Positions 24,615 through 33,606 of a stretch of 64,000 nucleotides of DNA are shown in pieces; the first letter of the stretch is position 1, and every line of letters starts with the position of its first letter. The translations under genes were made by a program, and so were the position numbers. The notes under the pieces were generated by a model that searched no databases, was not told the DNA's origin, and saw only the letters and a list, made by a program, of their open reading frames with translations. The DNA lies in NCBI GenBank assembly GCA_021325275.1, contig JAJPHL010000030.1, positions 1 through 64,000 on the forward strand, in the 5' to 3' direction. The stretch comes from Terriglobia bacterium. GTDB lineage: Bacteria > Acidobacteriota > Terriglobia > JAJPHL01.

Positions 24615-25241
24615 ATGACGGGTGTTCTCCTCGTTTTTATAGTTGTGGCGTTTGCTGTCGCGCAAGCTTACGGCTCCTCCGCCGGCGACTCGCAGGCCCG
24701 TCGCGAGCTTGATCGCAAGGAGGTGGCGGCCATCGCCGATGGCGATCAAGCGGCTCTTGGACGTGTATACGACCGGTTCCATAGGCTGGTTTTTTCGCTG
24801 GCCATGCGTGTGCTGGGCGATCGAAGCGCGGCGGAAGAAGTGTCCCAGGACGTTTTCCTGCGCTTGTGGCATCGCGCCGGCGACTTCGACGCGTCGCGCG
24901 GCGACCTTATGGGCTGGCTCGTAACGGTCACACGCAATCGCGCCATCGACACGCTACGCAGCCGCCAGCATCGCGAGTCGAGCGCGTGGACGCCGATGCC
25001 GGAATCGCTCGACACCGCCGGATGGCTGGCGACGGCGCCCGCGGCCACAGGGATCGAAGCGGCGGAACGCGTCGGCAAGATGATGGCGTCGCTGGCGGAG
25101 CAGCAGCGCAAGATTATCGAACTGTCGTACTACGCGGGATATTCGCAATCGGAAATCGCCGAGTTGCTGAACTTGCCGCTTGGCACGGTGAAGACATGGA
25201 CACGGAGCGCGCTAGCGGCCTTGCGTGACGCGTGTAGATGA
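24615..25241 (+). CDS. ECF-type RNA polymerase sigma factor (SigK-like)
   Basis: The sigma-70 region 2 is at about residues 45-115, with YDRFHRLVFSLAMRVLGD, AEEVSQDVFLRLW and TVTRNRAIDTLRSRQHR. Region 4 is at about 150-205, with KIIELSYYAGYSQSEIAELL and PLGTVKTWTRSALAALR. The downstream anti-sigma gene of RskA type supports a SigK-like regulatory pair that responds to an envelope signal. The annotated N-terminus, MTGVLLVFIVVAFAVAQAYG, is strongly hydrophobic, which is not normal for an ECF factor. I see no better in-frame start with a spaced ribosome-binding site; AGGA lies 11 bases upstream of this ATG. Confidence 0.85.
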   Translation: MTGVLLVFIVVAFAVAQAYGSSAGDSQARRELDRKEVAAIADGDQAALGRVYDRFHRLVFSLAMRVLGDRSAAEEVSQDVFLRLWHRAGDFDASRGDLMGWLVTVTRNRAIDTLRSRQHRESSAWTPMPESLDTAGWLATAPAATGIEAAERVGKMMASLAEQQRKIIELSYYAGYSQSEIAELLNLPLGTVKTWTRSALAALRDACR

Positions 25242-25243
25242 TG

Positions 25244-25276
25244 AACTCAGCACTCAGCACTCAGCACTCAGGACTC
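25244..25276. repeat. Short tandem repeat of ACTCAGC
   Basis: Four copies of the heptamer ACTCAGC, the last degenerate, lie between the sigma factor stop and the start of the anti-sigma gene. They are followed by GGACTCGGAACTTAG. The word GAGTTCC/GGAACTC also recurs near 2226-2245, suggesting a common intergenic repeat. In-frame reading of this repeat creates a false N-terminal extension of the anti-sigma gene. Confidence 0.6.
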
Positions 25277-25287
25277 GGAACTTAGAA

Positions 25288-26094
25288 ATGAACTGCGAAT
25301 CATTGCGCGACTCCTACGAGCTGTTCGTCTTCGGCACCCTCGAGGGTCCCGAACGCGAGGAGATTGCCGCGCATCTACAGCGGGCTTGTCCGGAGTGCAG
25401 CGCAGGCGTAAACCGCGCGCGTGTGCTGGCCACGAACTTGGGATCGATTGCGCCGCCCGTGGACGCGCCGGGTCACTTGCGTGCGCACATCATGCGCGCC
25501 GTGGTGCAAGCCACGCCGCGCATGCATTCGTTCTGGGAGTCGATCTTTTGGCGCATGGCATTTCCGGTGAGCGCCGCCGCCGCGCTCACGCTGCTGTTGG
25601 TGGTTTTCGGTTTGGGGCGCGAGATTGGTTCGCTGAATCTGGAACTGAAGACGCTGCAAAAGTCCGCTGCCGATAGCCGCAAGCGCGAGCAGGTGTTGGT
25701 GTCGCGCGCCAACGCATATCGCGCCGCGCTGGCGCTGATGTCGGCGCGCGAATCGCGTGAAGTACGCTTTGGACCCGGTTTAAAACCAAACAAGCAGCCG
25801 GACGGCCGCGTCTACCTGAATCCCAAGGGTCTGGTGATGATCGCGTCTAATTTCCCCGCGCCGCCCAAGGGACGCACCTACGAATTGTGGTTGCTCCGGA
25901 AGAGCACCAAGGGCGCCGAACCGGCCGGCGTGTTCGATCCCGATGCCAGCGGCGGCGCGATGCATGTGCTGGCGCGCAACATCAATGTCAACGACATCGC
26001 CGCGCTGGCCGTCAGCGACGAACCTCCCGGCGGAGTGCAGGAACGCACCGGCGCGATCGTGATGGTGGTGCCGGTGACGGGAATGACGCGGTGA
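25288..26094 (+). CDS. RskA-like anti-sigma factor
   Basis: From the ATG at 25288 the protein has 268 residues. The N-terminal anti-sigma domain (1-75) starts MNCESLRDSYELFVFGTLEG and has HLQRACPEC, a His/Cys/Cys cluster resembling the zinc-binding anti-sigma motif. A single membrane helix lies at about 95-115. A coiled stretch and the extracytoplasmic RskA domain follow (about 165-265), with TYELWLLRKS and PAGVFDPD typical of anti-sigma-K factors. It should hold the cognate sigma factor at the membrane until proteolysis releases it. Its stop overlaps the GTG start of the next gene (GTGA at 26091-26094). Confidence 0.88.
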   Translation: MNCESLRDSYELFVFGTLEGPEREEIAAHLQRACPECSAGVNRARVLATNLGSIAPPVDAPGHLRAHIMRAVVQATPRMHSFWESIFWRMAFPVSAAAALTLLLVVFGLGREIGSLNLELKTLQKSAADSRKREQVLVSRANAYRAALALMSARESREVRFGPGLKPNKQPDGRVYLNPKGLVMIASNFPAPPKGRTYELWLLRKSTKGAEPAGVFDPDASGGAMHVLARNINVNDIAALAVSDEPPGGVQERTGAIVMVVPVTGMTR

Positions 26095-27020
26095 TCTCGC
26101 GACGGCATCTGATATCGCTCCTCGCGGCAGGCGCCGTGCGCGCCGCGGAACAATCCAACGAAACATCCACGGAATTTCGCATTACGCTCCTTGGCACCGG
26201 TACACCGCGGCCCGACCTCGTGCGCTTCGGCCCGAGTATTCTGATCGAAGCGGGCGCGCATTCGTTGCTACTCGATTGCGGACGCGGCGCTATGCAGAGG
26301 CTGTTCACTCGCGGCGTGATGCATAAGCCCGAGGGCGTGTTATTCACCCATCTACACTCCGATCACGTGACGGGATTTCCGGATCTTTGGCTCACCGGAT
26401 GGCTGCAGGGCCGCACCGAGCCGTTGCGCGTTTGGGGACCGCGCGGAACCGTGTCGATGATTCGCAATCTCGAGCGCGCCTACGCGTTCGACGTGCGCAT
26501 CCGCCAGAAAGACGAGCGACTACCGGCATCGGGCGCGCGCATCGAAGCGCACGACATCGCGGAAGGAGAAATCGCCGGGTTCAAAGGCATGAAAATCACG
26601 GCGTTCGCGGTCGACCACGGCCTCGTGAAGCCGGCGTTCGGATATCGCGTCGATTTTGCCGGACACTCAGCGGTTTTTTCAGGCGATACAAAGCCGTCGG
26701 AAAATCTTGTGAAGCACGCGCAAGGCGTCGACCTGTTGGTGCACGAAGTCCTCTCACCGGAACTGCTGCGGCGCACCGCCGCCATTCCCGCCTCGGCGAT
26801 TCCGGCGGTGATCGCGCATCACACCACGCCCGAGGACGCCGGCCGCTTGTTCGCGCGCGTTCGTCCGAGGCTCGCGGTGTTCTCGCACATTGTTCCTTCG
26901 TCGGTCACCGAGAGCGACGTGCTGCCGGAGGTAAAAAAGTTCTACGACGGCCGAACCGTGCTCGGTGCGGACGGCATGACCATCCGGATCGGCGCCGAGG
27001 TTGAAGTAACATATCCCTAA
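26091..27020 (+). CDS. Metallo-beta-lactamase-fold hydrolase (RNase Z/AtsA-like), exported
   Basis: The GTG at 26091 overlaps the anti-sigma stop and gives 309 residues beginning VISRRHLISLLAAGAVRAA, a signal with an RR pair. The fold is recognised from ITLLGTGTPRPD, the metal site FTHLHSDHVTGF (HxHxDH), AFAVDHGLVKPAFGYRV, FSGDTKPSENL (Asp) and IAHHTTPEDAGRL (His). This is the tRNase Z/arylsulfatase (AtsA) branch. An exported member cannot process tRNA, so hydrolysis of an ester of unknown identity in the periplasm is more likely. It is locked into the sigma operon by overlaps on both sides (TAATG with the next gene). Confidence 0.82.
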   Translation: MISRRHLISLLAAGAVRAAEQSNETSTEFRITLLGTGTPRPDLVRFGPSILIEAGAHSLLLDCGRGAMQRLFTRGVMHKPEGVLFTHLHSDHVTGFPDLWLTGWLQGRTEPLRVWGPRGTVSMIRNLERAYAFDVRIRQKDERLPASGARIEAHDIAEGEIAGFKGMKITAFAVDHGLVKPAFGYRVDFAGHSAVFSGDTKPSENLVKHAQGVDLLVHEVLSPELLRRTAAIPASAIPAVIAHHTTPEDAGRLFARVRPRLAVFSHIVPSSVTESDVLPEVKKFYDGRTVLGADGMTIRIGAEVEVTYP

Positions 27021-28222
27021 TGGCCGATTCTCCTGCCGGCAGTAACGTCAAGCACGTTCCACGCTGGATGCAGCACCTGGAAACGATGCTCGAGACGCTC
27101 AACCAAGGCGCGATGCTCGTTTCGCCTGACGCGGAAATCTTGTACGCCAACGCCACGCTCTCGGAAATGGTCGGCATGCCGCAAGACGATTTTCTGGGCC
27201 GCGGCGCCGCCGACTTCTACTGCGGAGCGGATCTTGAGTACATCATGGCGAAGCGCGCTTCGGGCGTGACGGCGCAACAGTTCGAGTTTTTCCTGCCGCG
27301 CGTGGAAGGCCACTCGATTCCGGTGGTGATTGCCGCGCGGCGGATCAGCTCCCCGGACGGCGATCTCTTCACCGTGGTCACCTACACCGATATTACCGAG
27401 CAAAAAGACGCGCAAACCGCGCTGCACAAGGCCAACAAGCGCCTGGAGGAGAACCAGCGCCAACTGGACACGGAGTTGGCGCTGGCCGCGCGCGTGCAAC
27501 AAAGCCTGGCGCCGCGCTCGGCGTCGTGGGATGGCGCGAACGTCGAAACGTTTTACGCGCCGGTCCACACCATCGGCGGCGATTTCGGCTTGGCCGAAGC
27601 GGCGGCCGGCCGCGGCACAGGTCCGGCCAGCGAACCGCACTTGAATTTACTGGTATGCGACGTGTCCGGCCACGGCATCGGGTCGGCGTTGATTGCCAAT
27701 CGTATCTACACAGAAACGGTTTCGCTATTGGAACGCCAGCACGACTTGGGATTGATGCTGCACAAGTTGAATCGCATGGTGCTGGACCACATTCAGCTCA
27801 ACGGATTTTTCTTCACCATGGCGGCGGCGCGGCTCGATCGCAACCGGCGGTTGAGTTTCGCCGGGGCGGGGCACCCGCCGGCCTTTTGGGTGAGTCGAAA
27901 CGCAAAAGGGGAAGCCACCTGCCGCACGCTGAATTCGCGTTCGGGCGCTTTGGGAATTGTCGACGACGCAGTGGTGGAAAATCCGATCGAAGAAGTGGAG
28001 ATGGCGGCGGGCGATCGCCTGATCTTGTGCACCGACGGCGTCACCGAAGTGTTCAACGAGCGTCGTGAAATGCTCGACTACGATGGGTTGGCGCGGATTA
28101 TCATTGCGCACTCCGCGAAACCGCTCGCGGAAATGAAACAAGCGGTGGTCGACGAGGTCGCGGCGTGGCGCTATGGTCCAGTGACCGACGACATGTCGCT
28201 GGTGCTGGTGGAAGTCACGTAG
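27020..28222 (+). CDS. PAS-domain PP2C/SpoIIE-type serine phosphatase
   Basis: The 400-residue protein has a PAS domain (about 18-130, with QGAMLVSPDAEILYANATLS and the TYTDITEQKDAQ exit helix), a coiled-coil linker (about 132-165) and a SpoIIE/PP2C phosphatase (about 170-398). Metal-binding acidic motifs are IGGDFGLAE, LLVCDVSGHGIGSAL, ILCTDGVTEVF and PVTDDMSLVLVE. Such proteins (RsbU/RsbP type) dephosphorylate anti-anti-sigma factors in partner-switching cascades. The ATG overlaps the stop of the preceding gene (TAATG). Its presence in an ECF sigma operon suggests cross-talk between a SigK-like and a partner-switch pathway. Confidence 0.88.
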   Translation: MADSPAGSNVKHVPRWMQHLETMLETLNQGAMLVSPDAEILYANATLSEMVGMPQDDFLGRGAADFYCGADLEYIMAKRASGVTAQQFEFFLPRVEGHSIPVVIAARRISSPDGDLFTVVTYTDITEQKDAQTALHKANKRLEENQRQLDTELALAARVQQSLAPRSASWDGANVETFYAPVHTIGGDFGLAEAAAGRGTGPASEPHLNLLVCDVSGHGIGSALIANRIYTETVSLLERQHDLGLMLHKLNRMVLDHIQLNGFFFTMAAARLDRNRRLSFAGAGHPPAFWVSRNAKGEATCRTLNSRSGALGIVDDAVVENPIEEVEMAAGDRLILCTDGVTEVFNERREMLDYDGLARIIIAHSAKPLAEMKQAVVDEVAAWRYGPVTDDMSLVLVEVT

Positions 28223-28245
28223 CGGCGCTAACGATCCCGTCTTTC

Positions 28246-28265
28246 GGCGCACCTAAGTGGGCGCC
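28246..28265. terminator. Hairpin between convergent genes, possible terminator
   Basis: GGCGC at 28246-28250 pairs with GCGCC at 28261-28265. An inner CC/GG pair (with one bulged A) leaves a TAAGT loop. It lies between the phosphatase stop at 28222 and the convergent amidohydrolase stop at 28270. No run of T follows on either strand, so it may not be a Rho-independent terminator. Confidence 0.3.
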
Positions 28266-28269
28266 CTCC

Positions 28270-29154
28270 TCAAGCCGCAAACTGCCACACGCGCTCGGTT
28301 GTTTTACTCAGCATCCAGCGTTTGTCTTCCACGTTGAGAAACGGCATGTCGTCGCGCACCAACGTCAACGCTTGCGCATATTCGGCGTGGGAGTTTTCAA
28401 GAATCGGCCAGTCGGTCGCCCACATCAAGCGCTGCGGACCAAATTTTGCGTGAAGACGTTTCACCAACTCCTGCGCGTCGCGCCACGGATATGCCTGCTT
28501 CGATAGCGACCAACAGTGCGACACCTTCACGAAGACTTTCGGATAGCGCTCGAGCGCCAGTAGTTTGTCGAGTTCCGCGGGGCGATCCACAGGGCAATCA
28601 GCCATGTGATCGATCACCACCGTCAGGTCGGGGAAGCGTTCAATCAACTTGCCGATCTCAGGAATGCGCGTGATCGGCGCGAGCAGCGTCATCGGCACGC
28701 CGAGTTTCTCGCAGCGTTTCCATAGCGGCGGCATCAGAGGACCATTGATCCAATCGCCGGACGCGTCCGCGCCGGGACTCAAGCGCACGCCGCGGAATCC
28801 TTGTTCGGTGAGTTTAGAAAGATGATCAGGCGCGGCCGGATCGAGCGGGTCGACGCGACACACTCCTTGAAAAATGCCTCGATACTGCTTCAACACCGAC
28901 GCCAGGTAGCTATTGTCGTAGCGGTAGTGGATCACCTGAATGATCACGGTGCGGTCCACGCCGTTCGCGCGCATCAAACCGAGCAACGTTTCCGGCGTGG
29001 CATCGCGATCCGGGACGCGCTGGCCGTCAGCAAAGGGAAACTGCGGATCGTGCTTCCAAACGTGGACGTGCGGATCGATGATCCTGTAATCGAAAGCCGG
29101 CAGCAGAGCCGCACCGGACATGGCGAGCATTTCGCGGCGTGTGACGTCAGACAT
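28270..29154 (-). CDS. Amidohydrolase 2-family metal-dependent hydrolase
   Basis: The 294-residue protein starts MSDVTRREMLAMSGAALLPA, which has a Tat-like signal character. The TIM-barrel amidohydrolase motifs are FDYRIIDPHVHVWKHD (HxH on strand 1), GFRGVRLSPGA, LTVVIDHMADCP (His) and RLMWATDWPI (final Asp). Family members hydrolyse lactones or decarboxylate small acids. The start overlaps the end of the sugar-isomerase-like gene by 8 bp (29147-29154), so the two form an operon. Together they suggest sugar or sugar-acid breakdown. Confidence 0.85.
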   Translation of the reverse strand: MSDVTRREMLAMSGAALLPAFDYRIIDPHVHVWKHDPQFPFADGQRVPDRDATPETLLGLMRANGVDRTVIIQVIHYRYDNSYLASVLKQYRGIFQGVCRVDPLDPAAPDHLSKLTEQGFRGVRLSPGADASGDWINGPLMPPLWKRCEKLGVPMTLLAPITRIPEIGKLIERFPDLTVVIDHMADCPVDRPAELDKLLALERYPKVFVKVSHCWSLSKQAYPWRDAQELVKRLHAKFGPQRLMWATDWPILENSHAEYAQALTLVRDDMPFLNVEDKRWMLSKTTERVWQFAA

Positions 29155-30058
29155 ATATCGGCTCCAGGGTCTTCACCACGTACTCGCCGCAGCGTTCGTA
29201 GCTGGCGCGTGGTCCGTTGCGCGCGATATCAAGGTCCACGCAGAGCCATCCTTTGAACTGAATCGACTTCAACACGCGATGACACGCCGGAAAATCGATT
29301 TCACCGTCGCCCAAATCGTAAATGTTCGGCGGAAATTTTGCCGGATCGAGGCCCGCTCGCTTGGCGTCCTTGTAATCGGCGAGCATCAGGCGATTGCGAT
29401 GCTTGTTCATGACGGCCGCAACGTCGCCGCCCGCGAGATGAACGTGCGCGGTATCGGGCGAAAAGTAGAACAGTTTCGGATCCGTCTTCTCCATGCAAAG
29501 ATCGATCTCGGAAGGGTCTTGAACCATTTGACCAAGATGATTGTGCAGACCGGCGCGGAATCCCATCGCCGCGGCCGCTTCACCAATGCGATTGAACCCT
29601 TCGCACATGGCTTGAAATGCCGCTGGACCCTTGCCGCCGATCGCCGCCCTGTCGGCGCCGCGGCGCGGCGAGAAAACAACCAGGTGCTTCGCGCCAAAAG
29701 TTTGCAGAAACTTCATCGCTTGCTTGGCACGATCGACCACCGCGGCGTGTTGCGACGCGTCGTCGACGGGCCCGTTGAAGGAGATCGTGATGATTTCCAC
29801 GCCGCGCTTCGCCGCCTCGCGCGCCATTTCGTCGGCGGTGATTTTGTACGTTTCGAGAATCTGCGGAAATTGCGTGACGCGCAGACCGATGAAGCCGGTG
29901 TCGTGCATCACGTCGAGAATGTCGGTGAAGGGAACTCGAGGAAAAGAGTTCCAGAGGTTCGCGCCGAGCGCCCACTTGACGTTCTTGTTGGCTGGTAATC
30001 GAGTGGCGGCGCGCAGGAGCGATGCGCTGAGGAGCGTTAGGAATTGCCGGCGATGCAT
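29147..30058 (-). CDS. Xylose isomerase-like TIM-barrel protein (sugar phosphate isomerase/epimerase), exported
   Basis: From the ATG at 30058 the protein has 303 residues and starts MHRRQFLTLLSASLLRAA, a signal peptide with an RR pair. Motifs of the family are GFRAGLHNHLGQM (His), SEIDLCMEKTDP, FYFSPDTAHVHLAGGD (Asp, His) and MLADYKDAK (Asp). These TIM barrels isomerise or epimerise sugars using a divalent metal; oxidised sugars (3-keto) are frequent substrates of exported members. The following amidohydrolase overlaps its end. A longer start at 30085 adds nine residues before the signal and is less likely. Confidence 0.85.
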   Translation of the reverse strand: MHRRQFLTLLSASLLRAATRLPANKNVKWALGANLWNSFPRVPFTDILDVMHDTGFIGLRVTQFPQILETYKITADEMAREAAKRGVEIITISFNGPVDDASQHAAVVDRAKQAMKFLQTFGAKHLVVFSPRRGADRAAIGGKGPAAFQAMCEGFNRIGEAAAAMGFRAGLHNHLGQMVQDPSEIDLCMEKTDPKLFYFSPDTAHVHLAGGDVAAVMNKHRNRLMLADYKDAKRAGLDPAKFPPNIYDLGDGEIDFPACHRVLKSIQFKGWLCVDLDIARNGPRASYERCGEYVVKTLEPIYV

Positions 30059-30096
30059 GCCGTCATCATAACCGGCTGCGGGCAACGGGCCACTTG

Positions 30097-31986
30097 CTAT
30101 TTCACTGCGATCGTGACGTTGGCTTTGCTGGTCGCCGTTCCGACCGTGAGTTTCACCGGCACCGAACTGCCTGTGGTAATACCGGAAGGCACAAGAAGGT
30201 TCACTTGCATCACGCCTTGCACCGCGCCGGGCGCTTCGCCCGCGTACTGCACTGTGGCGTTCACGCCGCCGATCGTCGCGGTCACCGGCAGGATCGGCTT
30301 GGGCAGCGGCAGCGACGTTCCGTTAATGATTCCGTCAGGACCCGGCGTCGTGATCAGACCTTCGCCGGTGGCGTACAGCACGACCACTTGTCCCGCCGTC
30401 GTGGGATTCGATGCGCTATTGGCGCTTCCATTTTGATTGAGCGCCGCCGCTTGACCCGTGCCCGTTGATTTCGCCGTGAAAATCTCCGGTTCCGCCGCCA
30501 CAACCGGCGCGAGGATCACCGCGGTGACGTTGGTGTTGTCCACCACCTGAACCGTGGCCGTTCCGGAGAATCCCGGCGGAAAGTAGGGAACGATCGCCGC
30601 GACCTGCGTCGCCGACTCGTAGAGGATCGGCGCGGCCACCGAGTTGAAGAAAACTTGCAAGCCATTCACGTTGGGATCGACTTGGCCTTGCGTGTACGTC
30701 TGAAAGTCGAGCAGTTGCTGGACGATCGTGGTGTCGATGGAGAGGCTCGGGCCGTAGATCGTCACCAACTCGCCCGGCGCGATGCCGGCGGGGAGATTGC
30801 TGGCGGCGTTGGTGATCACCGAGAGCGCGCCCAGCGATTCCTCGCGCACGACGTTGTTTCCCGTGTCGGCGACGTAGACGTTGCCGGCGTCATCGGTGGC
30901 GAGTCCATAGGCCGTATTGAGCTCCGAGTTCGTGGCGATTCCGCCGTCGCCGATATAGCCGGCGGTTCCGTTGCCCGCGATCGTCGAGATGGTTCCATCG
31001 GTGGCGGAAACTTTGCGGATGCGATTCACGTCGGCGATAAAAATATTTCCGTTCTTGTCCACCGCTACGCCCGTGGGCGAGAGCAGTTGTGCTTTGGTGG
31101 CCGCGCCGCCGTCGCCCGAAAATCCGTAAGATCCGTTGCCGGCGACGGTTGTGATCACGCCCGTGGTGGAAATTTTGCGAATGCGGAAATTGAATGTGTC
31201 GGCGACATAAAGATTGCCCGCCGCATCGATCGCCAAGGCTTGCGGATTATTGAACAAAGCGCCCGACGCCGGGCCGCCGTCGCCGGCGAATCCCGCGGCG
31301 GCGCCGCCTGCGAACGTGGTGATGATGCCGTTCGAGCCGTCGTTGTTGCCCTTCACAACGCGAATCGCGTTGCTATCGATGATGTAGATGTTGTTCTTGG
31401 CGTCGACGATCACGGCGCGCGGCAGTTGCAGATACGCCGACGTGGCCGATCCGCCGTCACCGGTATAGCCGGAGAAGTTTGCCACCCCCGCGATCGTCAG
31501 GATGCCGCCGCCCAACTGAAATTCGCGCACCACAAAATTGGTTGTGTCGGCGACGTAGAAATTGCCCACCGAATCGATGGCCATTCCTTCGGGAAAACTG
31601 AAATTCGCCGTGTTGGCCGCGCCGCCGTCGCCGGCATATCCGGAATATCCGGTGCCCGCGACGGTGGTGATCACGCCCGAGCCGTCGACTTGGCGCACGC
31701 GGCTGCCCGCGGATTCCAGGATGTAGATGTACCCGTTGTACGCCACCACGCACGTTGGCGATTGCAGTGAGGCGGCCGGTCCGGGTCCGCCGTCGCCGAT
31801 CGAGAGCGTGCCTTGCGTGCCGTTAAGGGTGGCAGACGTGGGAACGGCGCCGCTGGCGAGCGCCGCCAACACCGTTTTCGTGGCCGCCGGATTTCCCGCA
31901 AATGTAGAGGATACGAACTGCTGCGACCAGATGGGCGCGCAGGCGCACAAAACCAACGCTAAGAGTATGGAAGAATGACGTCTCAT
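30097..31986 (-). CDS. Secreted NHL-repeat beta-propeller with TIGR03437 C-terminal domain
   Basis: The ATG at 31986 gives 629 residues with signal peptide MRRHSSILLALVLCACAP. The middle (about 50-390) contains repeated blades of about 55 residues, each with a G-Y/F-x-G-DGG word (GYAGDGG, GYTGDGG, GFAGDGG, GFSGDGG, GYIGDGG) followed by a valine-rich NHL strand such as NLYVADT. The C-terminal about 220 residues begin ITNAASNLPAGIAPGELVTI and end with a beta-rich module. This is the TIGR03437 domain known mostly from Solibacter-type acidobacteria. The protein is probably exported and may bind carbohydrate or protein; no enzyme activity is suggested. The longer upstream frame (to 32148) is rejected because it lacks a signal. 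Confidence 0.88.
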   Translation of the reverse strand: MRRHSSILLALVLCACAPIWSQQFVSSTFAGNPAATKTVLAALASGAVPTSATLNGTQGTLSIGDGGPGPAASLQSPTCVVAYNGYIYILESAGSRVRQVDGSGVITTVAGTGYSGYAGDGGAANTANFSFPEGMAIDSVGNFYVADTTNFVVREFQLGGGILTIAGVANFSGYTGDGGSATSAYLQLPRAVIVDAKNNIYIIDSNAIRVVKGNNDGSNGIITTFAGGAAAGFAGDGGPASGALFNNPQALAIDAAGNLYVADTFNFRIRKISTTGVITTVAGNGSYGFSGDGGAATKAQLLSPTGVAVDKNGNIFIADVNRIRKVSATDGTISTIAGNGTAGYIGDGGIATNSELNTAYGLATDDAGNVYVADTGNNVVREESLGALSVITNAASNLPAGIAPGELVTIYGPSLSIDTTIVQQLLDFQTYTQGQVDPNVNGLQVFFNSVAAPILYESATQVAAIVPYFPPGFSGTATVQVVDNTNVTAVILAPVVAAEPEIFTAKSTGTGQAAALNQNGSANSASNPTTAGQVVVLYATGEGLITTPGPDGIINGTSLPLPKPILPVTATIGGVNATVQYAGEAPGAVQGVMQVNLLVPSGITTGSSVPVKLTVGTATSKANVTIAVK

Positions 31987-32062
31987 CAATTGACCGCAGT
32001 TGTTTCTGGCCTGCTCGATTATGTACCAATCGGGACGTAAGACGCAAGGGTAGCGCGGGGCG

Positions 32063-32638
32063 TTACCCGTTTTTTCGGCGCTCGCGAATCGCATCCAGCA
32101 ACAACTGATGCACGCGACCGTCGCGGCCCAGTTCCGGGTGAAACGCACCGGCCATCACGTTTTTCTGGCGCACAAACACCGGACGCTCGCGGCACGTGCC
32201 TAAAACCTCGACGCCATCACCCAACGACCCGAACTGCGGCGCGCGTATGAACACCATTTCCATCGGCTGACCTTGAAAATCGCCCGTGTCGATGAAACTA
32301 TCGACCTGCCGGCCGTACGCGTTGCGACGCACCGTCGCGTCGAGCAAGCCAAGACTTGCCTGTGCGGGATTCTCCACGCGTTTCGCCAGGAGAATCGCGC
32401 CGGCGCAGGTGCCGAGCACTGGCAGCCCGCTCTGAACGGCTCTTGTAATGGCCGCGGAGAAACCGTCGCGTTCGAGAAACTTCAGAAACGTGGTCGATTC
32501 GCCCCCGGGGATCACGAGCCCGTCGATTTCGTCAAGCTGCCGCGCGTGTTTCACGAGCGCAGGCGTCGCGCCCAAACGCGTCAGCGCCTGGGCGTGTGCC
32601 TCGTAGTCGCCTTGAAGTGCCAGAATGCCAACGTTCAT
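32063..32638 (-). CDS. pdxT: Pyridoxal 5'-phosphate synthase glutaminase subunit PdxT
   Basis: The ATG at 32638 gives 191 residues starting MNVGILALQGDYEAHAQAL, the family signature. The class I glutaminase triad is C78 in VLGTCAGAILLA, H167 and E169 in AFHPEL. PdxT releases ammonia from glutamine and channels it to PdxS for PLP synthesis. The gene follows pdxS with 47 bp between. A start at 32692 would overlap pdxS by 7 bp but adds residues not typical for PdxT. Confidence 0.95.
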   Translation of the reverse strand: MNVGILALQGDYEAHAQALTRLGATPALVKHARQLDEIDGLVIPGGESTTFLKFLERDGFSAAITRAVQSGLPVLGTCAGAILLAKRVENPAQASLGLLDATVRRNAYGRQVDSFIDTGDFQGQPMEMVFIRAPQFGSLGDGVEVLGTCRERPVFVRQKNVMAGAFHPELGRDGRVHQLLLDAIRERRKNG

Positions 32639-32685
32639 AAGAGTGCACACTCGCGGAATTGCATTCGCCTTCGATATCAAACGAA

Positions 32686-33582
32686 CTACCAACCGCGCGC
32701 GGCCATCTTCTCCTCATCCTTCATCTTCGCGATGTCGAGACCCGGCATCGCTTCGCCGAGACCCTGCGAGCATTCCAGCAGCACTTCGGGCTCGTTGTAA
32801 TGCGTCGCGGCGCGGACAATCGCACGCGCGCGCTCGGCCGGATCGGCGGACTTGAAGATGCCCGAGCCCACGAAGACCGCTTCCGCGCCCAACTGCATCA
32901 CCAGCGCGGCGTCGGCGGGCGTGGCGATTCCGCCCGCGGAGAAGTTCGGCACCGGTAAGTGACCATGCTCCGCGACCCAGCGCACCAAGTCGAGCGGAGC
33001 GTTCAAGCGCTTTGCTTCCACCGCCGCTTCCTCGGGACGCATCACCGTGAGCGCGCGCATCTCGCCGACGATGGCGCGAATGTGGCGCACCGCTTCCACC
33101 ACGTTGCCCGATCCTGCTTCGCCCTTGGTGCGGATCATCGCCGCGCCCTCGGAAATGCGCCGCAGCGCCTCGCCCAGGTTGCGCGCGCCGCACACGAACG
33201 GCACTTTGAAGTCGGACTTCATCACGTGATGCTCTTCGTCGGCGGGCGTGAGCACTTCGCTCTCATCGATGAAATCGACAGCCAGCGCTTCGAGCACTTG
33301 CGCTTCCACAAAATGACCGATGCGCACCTTGGCCATCACCGGAATCGTCACTTGCTCTTGGATCGCTTTGATGATGGCGATATTCGCCATGCGCGCCACG
33401 CCGCCTTCTTTGCGGATGTCGGACGGCACGCGTTCGAGCGCCATCACGGCCACCGCGCCGGCGTCTTCGGCGATCCTGGCCTGTTCCACGTTGGTGACGT
33501 CCATGATGACGCCGCCCTTCAACATTTCCGCCAAGCCCACTTTCAGGCGGAAGCTTTCGTTCATTTGCCACGTTTCGCTCAT
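32686..33582 (-). CDS. pdxS: Pyridoxal 5'-phosphate synthase subunit PdxS
   Basis: The 298-residue protein is a near textbook Pdx[21 protein letters not shown] (catalytic Asp at about 28), [36 protein letters not shown] (Schiff-base Lys about 85) and [16 protein letters not shown]. It condenses ribose 5-phosphate, glyceraldehyde 3-phosphate and ammonia into PLP as a dodecamer with PdxT. A strong GAGGAGG Shine-Dalgarno sits just before the start. The gene lies 24 bp after the MocR regulator and before pdxT. Confidence 0.97.
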   Translation of the reverse strand: MSETWQMNESFRLKVGLAEMLKGGVIMDVTNVEQARIAEDAGAVAVMALERVPSDIRKEGGVARMANIAIIKAIQEQVTIPVMAKVRIGHFVEAQVLEALAVDFIDESEVLTPADEEHHVMKSDFKVPFVCGARNLGEALRRISEGAAMIRTKGEAGSGNVVEAVRHIRAIVGEMRALTVMRPEEAAVEAKRLNAPLDLVRWVAEHGHLPVPNFSAGGIATPADAALVMQLGAEAVFVGSGIFKSADPAERARAIVRAATHYNEPEVLLECSQGLGEAMPGLDIAKMKDEEKMAARGW

Positions 33583-33606
33583 ACGTCCTCCTCTGGGATT
33601 CTTCTG

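Noticed and set aside
25244-25276. Coding start of the anti-sigma factor at 25225
   Set aside because: The upstream codons only translate the ACTCAGC tandem repeat. The ATG at 25288 begins the anti-sigma domain.
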